A stretch of 33,266 nt of DNA from DASXTB01 sp036505615 (GTDB lineage: Bacteria > Acidobacteriota > UBA6911 > JACQSX01), in assembly GCA_036505615.1 (NCBI GenBank), contig DASXTB010000360.1, forward strand, positions 1-33,266, written 5' to 3'. The notes under the pieces were generated by a model. It saw nothing but the letters and a program-made list of their open reading frames with translations, was not told the DNA's origin and did no database searches. The position numbers were made by a program, and so were the translations under genes. Every line of letters begins with the position of its first letter. Within the stretch, counting starts at the first letter, position 1. Shown here in pieces: positions 31,538 to 33,266 of this stretch.

Positions 31538-32562
31538 AATTGTCGGAAATTGCGCGGCGGCTTGATTGCGAGCTCCAAGGCAATGGCGAGATTGAGATCT
31601 CGCGCGTCATAGGAATAGAAAAAGCAGGGCTGGGCGACCTCAGTTTCATTTCCAACAAAAAATATTTCCCCTATTTGAAGACCACTAAAGCTTCCGCCGT
31701 CATTCTCAGCCCCGCGGTGCCGCCGGTTGCCATGCCCACGCTTCGCACTTCCAATCCTTATCTTGCTTTTGCGCGTGCGATCGAATTCTTCTACGCGCCG
31801 CCTCCTTCTGAGGACGGTATCCACCCGACAGCAGTGATTCATCCCAACGCCAAAATCTCGAAAGGCGTCAGCATCGGGGCGCATGTGGTAATCCGTGAAG
31901 GCGTCGAGATCTCACCCGGCGTTACCGTTCATGCTAATTGCACAATCTATCCATATGCCCGCATCGGTGCGGATTCCGTGATTCATTCCAATACGGTAGT
32001 GCGTGAATATGTGAACATCGGCAAGCGCTGTGTCATTCAGAACGGCGCCGTCATTGGCGGCGATGGCTTTGGTTTTGCTCCAGCCGGCGACGGCTCCTAT
32101 TACAAGATTGTCCAATCTGGCATCGTTGTGCTCGAAGACGATGTTGAAGTCGGGGCCAACACCACCATCGACCGGGCGTCGGTGGGAGAAACACGCATTC
32201 GCGCCGGGGCCAAGCTGGACAACCTGGTCCAGGTCGGGCATGGATGCGATGTGGGCGAGAACGCGGTGCTGGCGGCGCAAGTGGGGTTGGCGGGCAGCAC
32301 GATCGTCGGCAAGAACGTAATCCTGGCCGGGCAAGTGGGCGCCGCCGGCCACTTGCGAATCGGAGATCGTGTGGTTGCGACGGCGCAAACAGGAATCCCT
32401 CATTCAGTGGAAGACGGCCAGATGATCTCAGGGTATCCCGCAATCGACAATACCTTGTGGCGCAAGGCCAGTGTGGTCTTCCCCAAGCTTCCCGATATGC
32501 AGAAACGGATGCGCGAACTGGAGCGAATGGTTGAGGATTTACAGAAGAAGATTCGTAATTGA
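31534..32562 (+). CDS. lpxD: UDP-3-O-acylglucosamine N-acyltransferase LpxD
   Basis: 342 residues from ATG 31534, with GGGGAGAAGG just upstream. It adds the N-linked hydroxyacyl chain to UDP-3-O-acyl-glucosamine, the third step of lipid A synthesis. The N-terminal uridine-binding domain (LGDLSFISNKKYFPYL, SNPYLAFARAIEFF) is followed by many hexapeptide repeats of a left-handed beta-helix (~95-300), GGDGFGFAP, and the catalytic His in LVQVGHGCDVGE (H236). A C-terminal helix (MQKRMRELERMVEDLQKKI) ends the chain, as in known trimers. It stands apart from lpxA/fabZ/lpxB, which are not in the window. Confidence 0.95.
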   Translation: MKLSEIARRLDCELQGNGEIEISRVIGIEKAGLGDLSFISNKKYFPYLKTTKASAVILSPAVPPVAMPTLRTSNPYLAFARAIEFFYAPPPSEDGIHPTAVIHPNAKISKGVSIGAHVVIREGVEISPGVTVHANCTIYPYARIGADSVIHSNTVVREYVNIGKRCVIQNGAVIGGDGFGFAPAGDGSYYKIVQSGIVVLEDDVEVGANTTIDRASVGETRIRAGAKLDNLVQVGHGCDVGENAVLAAQVGLAGSTIVGKNVILAGQVGAAGHLRIGDRVVATAQTGIPHSVEDGQMISGYPAIDNTLWRKASVVFPKLPDMQKRMRELERMVEDLQKKIRN

Positions 32563-33218
32563 TGAGACGCGGTTGCGGCTGTCTGGCTCAGATAACCTTT
32601 CTTGTTTTGCTTTCGGCAGGTCTGTATCTGGCTCATCCCTGGATCTTGCCGGTCTTCGGGAATTTCCTGCTCCGCTCGGACCCTTTGCAGAAAGCCGATG
32701 CAATTGTGGTCCTGAGCGGCGCCTATACCATTCGTAACGAAGAAGCGGCTGCTCTTTATCATCAGGGATGGGGCCAGAGAATTCTGCTCACACGCGAATT
32801 GCCGCCGGACGATTTCTACCAGTTAAAGAACAAGGGAATCGTATTGCCCGAATCCATCGATCTGAGCCAGCAAGTGCTGGAAGGTCTGGGCGTGCCTCGT
32901 CCCCAAATCTGGCGTCTTGAGGTCCCATTGGACAACACGAACGAAGAAGTACAGGCGATTGGAGAATTCCTGAAGCATCAGAAGGTCGGCCGGATCATCC
33001 TTGTGACATCGAAGACCCACAGCCGGCGCGCCTGCCTGGTCTTTCACCACTACTACCAGAATCAGTTTCAGATTATCTGCCGCTACAGTTACTTTGATCC
33101 CTTTGATCCCGAGCGTTGGTGGAAAAAGCGGAGGGATATCCGCGAATTGGTCTTCGAGTATCAAAAGCTGGCTGCCTACGAAATAGGATTCCTGCCGGGC
33201 TTTGGTTTTTCGAAGTAG
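32562..33218 (+). CDS. DUF218/YdcF-ElyC-SanA-type envelope protein
   Basis: 218 residues from ATG 32562, sharing one base with the lpxD stop (TGATG); TTG 32559 is an alternative. An N-terminal signal-anchor helix (ITFLVLLSAGLYLAHPWILP) precedes the DUF218 core: KADAIVVLSGAY, EEAAALYHQGWGQRILLT, a middle VPLDNTNEEVQAIGEFL (Asn/Thr/Glu pattern typical of the family) and RIILVTSKTHSRRACLVF. Relatives ElyC and SanA influence envelope integrity and polyprenyl carrier use; the activity is unproven. Position in the murJ-lpxD unit supports an envelope role. Confidence 0.85.
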   Translation: MRRGCGCLAQITFLVLLSAGLYLAHPWILPVFGNFLLRSDPLQKADAIVVLSGAYTIRNEEAAALYHQGWGQRILLTRELPPDDFYQLKNKGIVLPESIDLSQQVLEGLGVPRPQIWRLEVPLDNTNEEVQAIGEFLKHQKVGRIILVTSKTHSRRACLVFHHYYQNQFQIICRYSYFDPFDPERWWKKRRDIRELVFEYQKLAAYEIGFLPGFGFSK

Positions 33219-33230
33219 GTCACGGTTCTC

Positions 33231-33249
33231 GGCGCTGCTTCGCGGCGCC
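33231..33249. repeat. Short GC-rich palindrome after the DUF218 gene
   Basis: GGCGC-tgcttcgcg-GCGCC lies 12 bases past the stop codon. It resembles the GC hairpins found after other genes here (20059-20073, 26344-26358), but it is cut off by the window end and has no T-tract. Confidence 0.3.
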
Positions 33250-33266
33250 CTTGAGTGCGCGGTCCG

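Overview
The window looks like chromosomal DNA of a Gram-negative, lipid A-making bacterium. Acidobacteriota is the best guess. This rests on gene content and style, not on a marker gene: an LptF-LptG permease fused into one chain, a homodimeric AceE-type pyruvate dehydrogenase, LpxD and MurJ, a SurA-N/DsbA fusion, and intergenic spaces packed with short simple-repeat arms. No rRNA, tRNA, CRISPR array or phage module was seen.

Layout. 1-5 kb: a DUF547 protein (-), a DksA/TraR-type zinc-finger protein (+), a LOG-family nucleotide hydrolase (-), then a secreted protein of unknown function and a SurA-N/DsbA fusion (+). 5-11 kb: a tight minus-strand unit aceE - E2 - gnd. 11-14.3 kb: an AhpD/CMD-like protein and the fused LptFG permease (+). 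14.3-16.5 kb: a patch of small accessory genes (an isoprenylcysteine-methyltransferase-like protein, a frameshifted unknown gene, a DUF2007 protein, a doubtful small ORF). Each of the first three is followed within about 35 bases by an attC-like site in the same orientation, so this may be a small integron-type cassette cluster without an integrase. 16.5-27.6 kb: a long co-directional minus-strand block, in transcription order metK, ahcY, a rhomboid protease, SPASM-type radical SAM, cobalamin-binding-type radical SAM, SPASM-type radical SAM, cobalamin-binding-type radical SAM, and a GT39-like membrane glycosyltransferase. SAM synthesis and SAH removal sit next to four radical SAM enzymes, which makes this the best candidate for an undescribed pathway. 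27.6-28.5 kb: a RAYT (IS200-like Y1 transposase) flanked by two nested pairs of REP-like palindromes in mirror orientation. 28.6-33.2 kb: xerD (-), divergent from murJ - lpxD - DUF218 (+), a cell-envelope unit with 1-4-base overlaps.

The most striking non-coding signal is architectural. At least six intergenic spaces hold elements built the same way: a simple-repeat arm, a short core, then the same arm inverted. The arm words differ between elements (ATTGCGGATT, GTTAGCAGG, GACGTGGTCGTG, CTGGGAACACGGGG and others). Several run right up to the neighbouring start or stop codons, and in two places the repeat DNA is read as an N-terminal extension of a gene. Coordinates of genes come from reading frames with starts adjusted by motif and ribosome-site inspection. 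Functions come from motif recognition only, with no database search.
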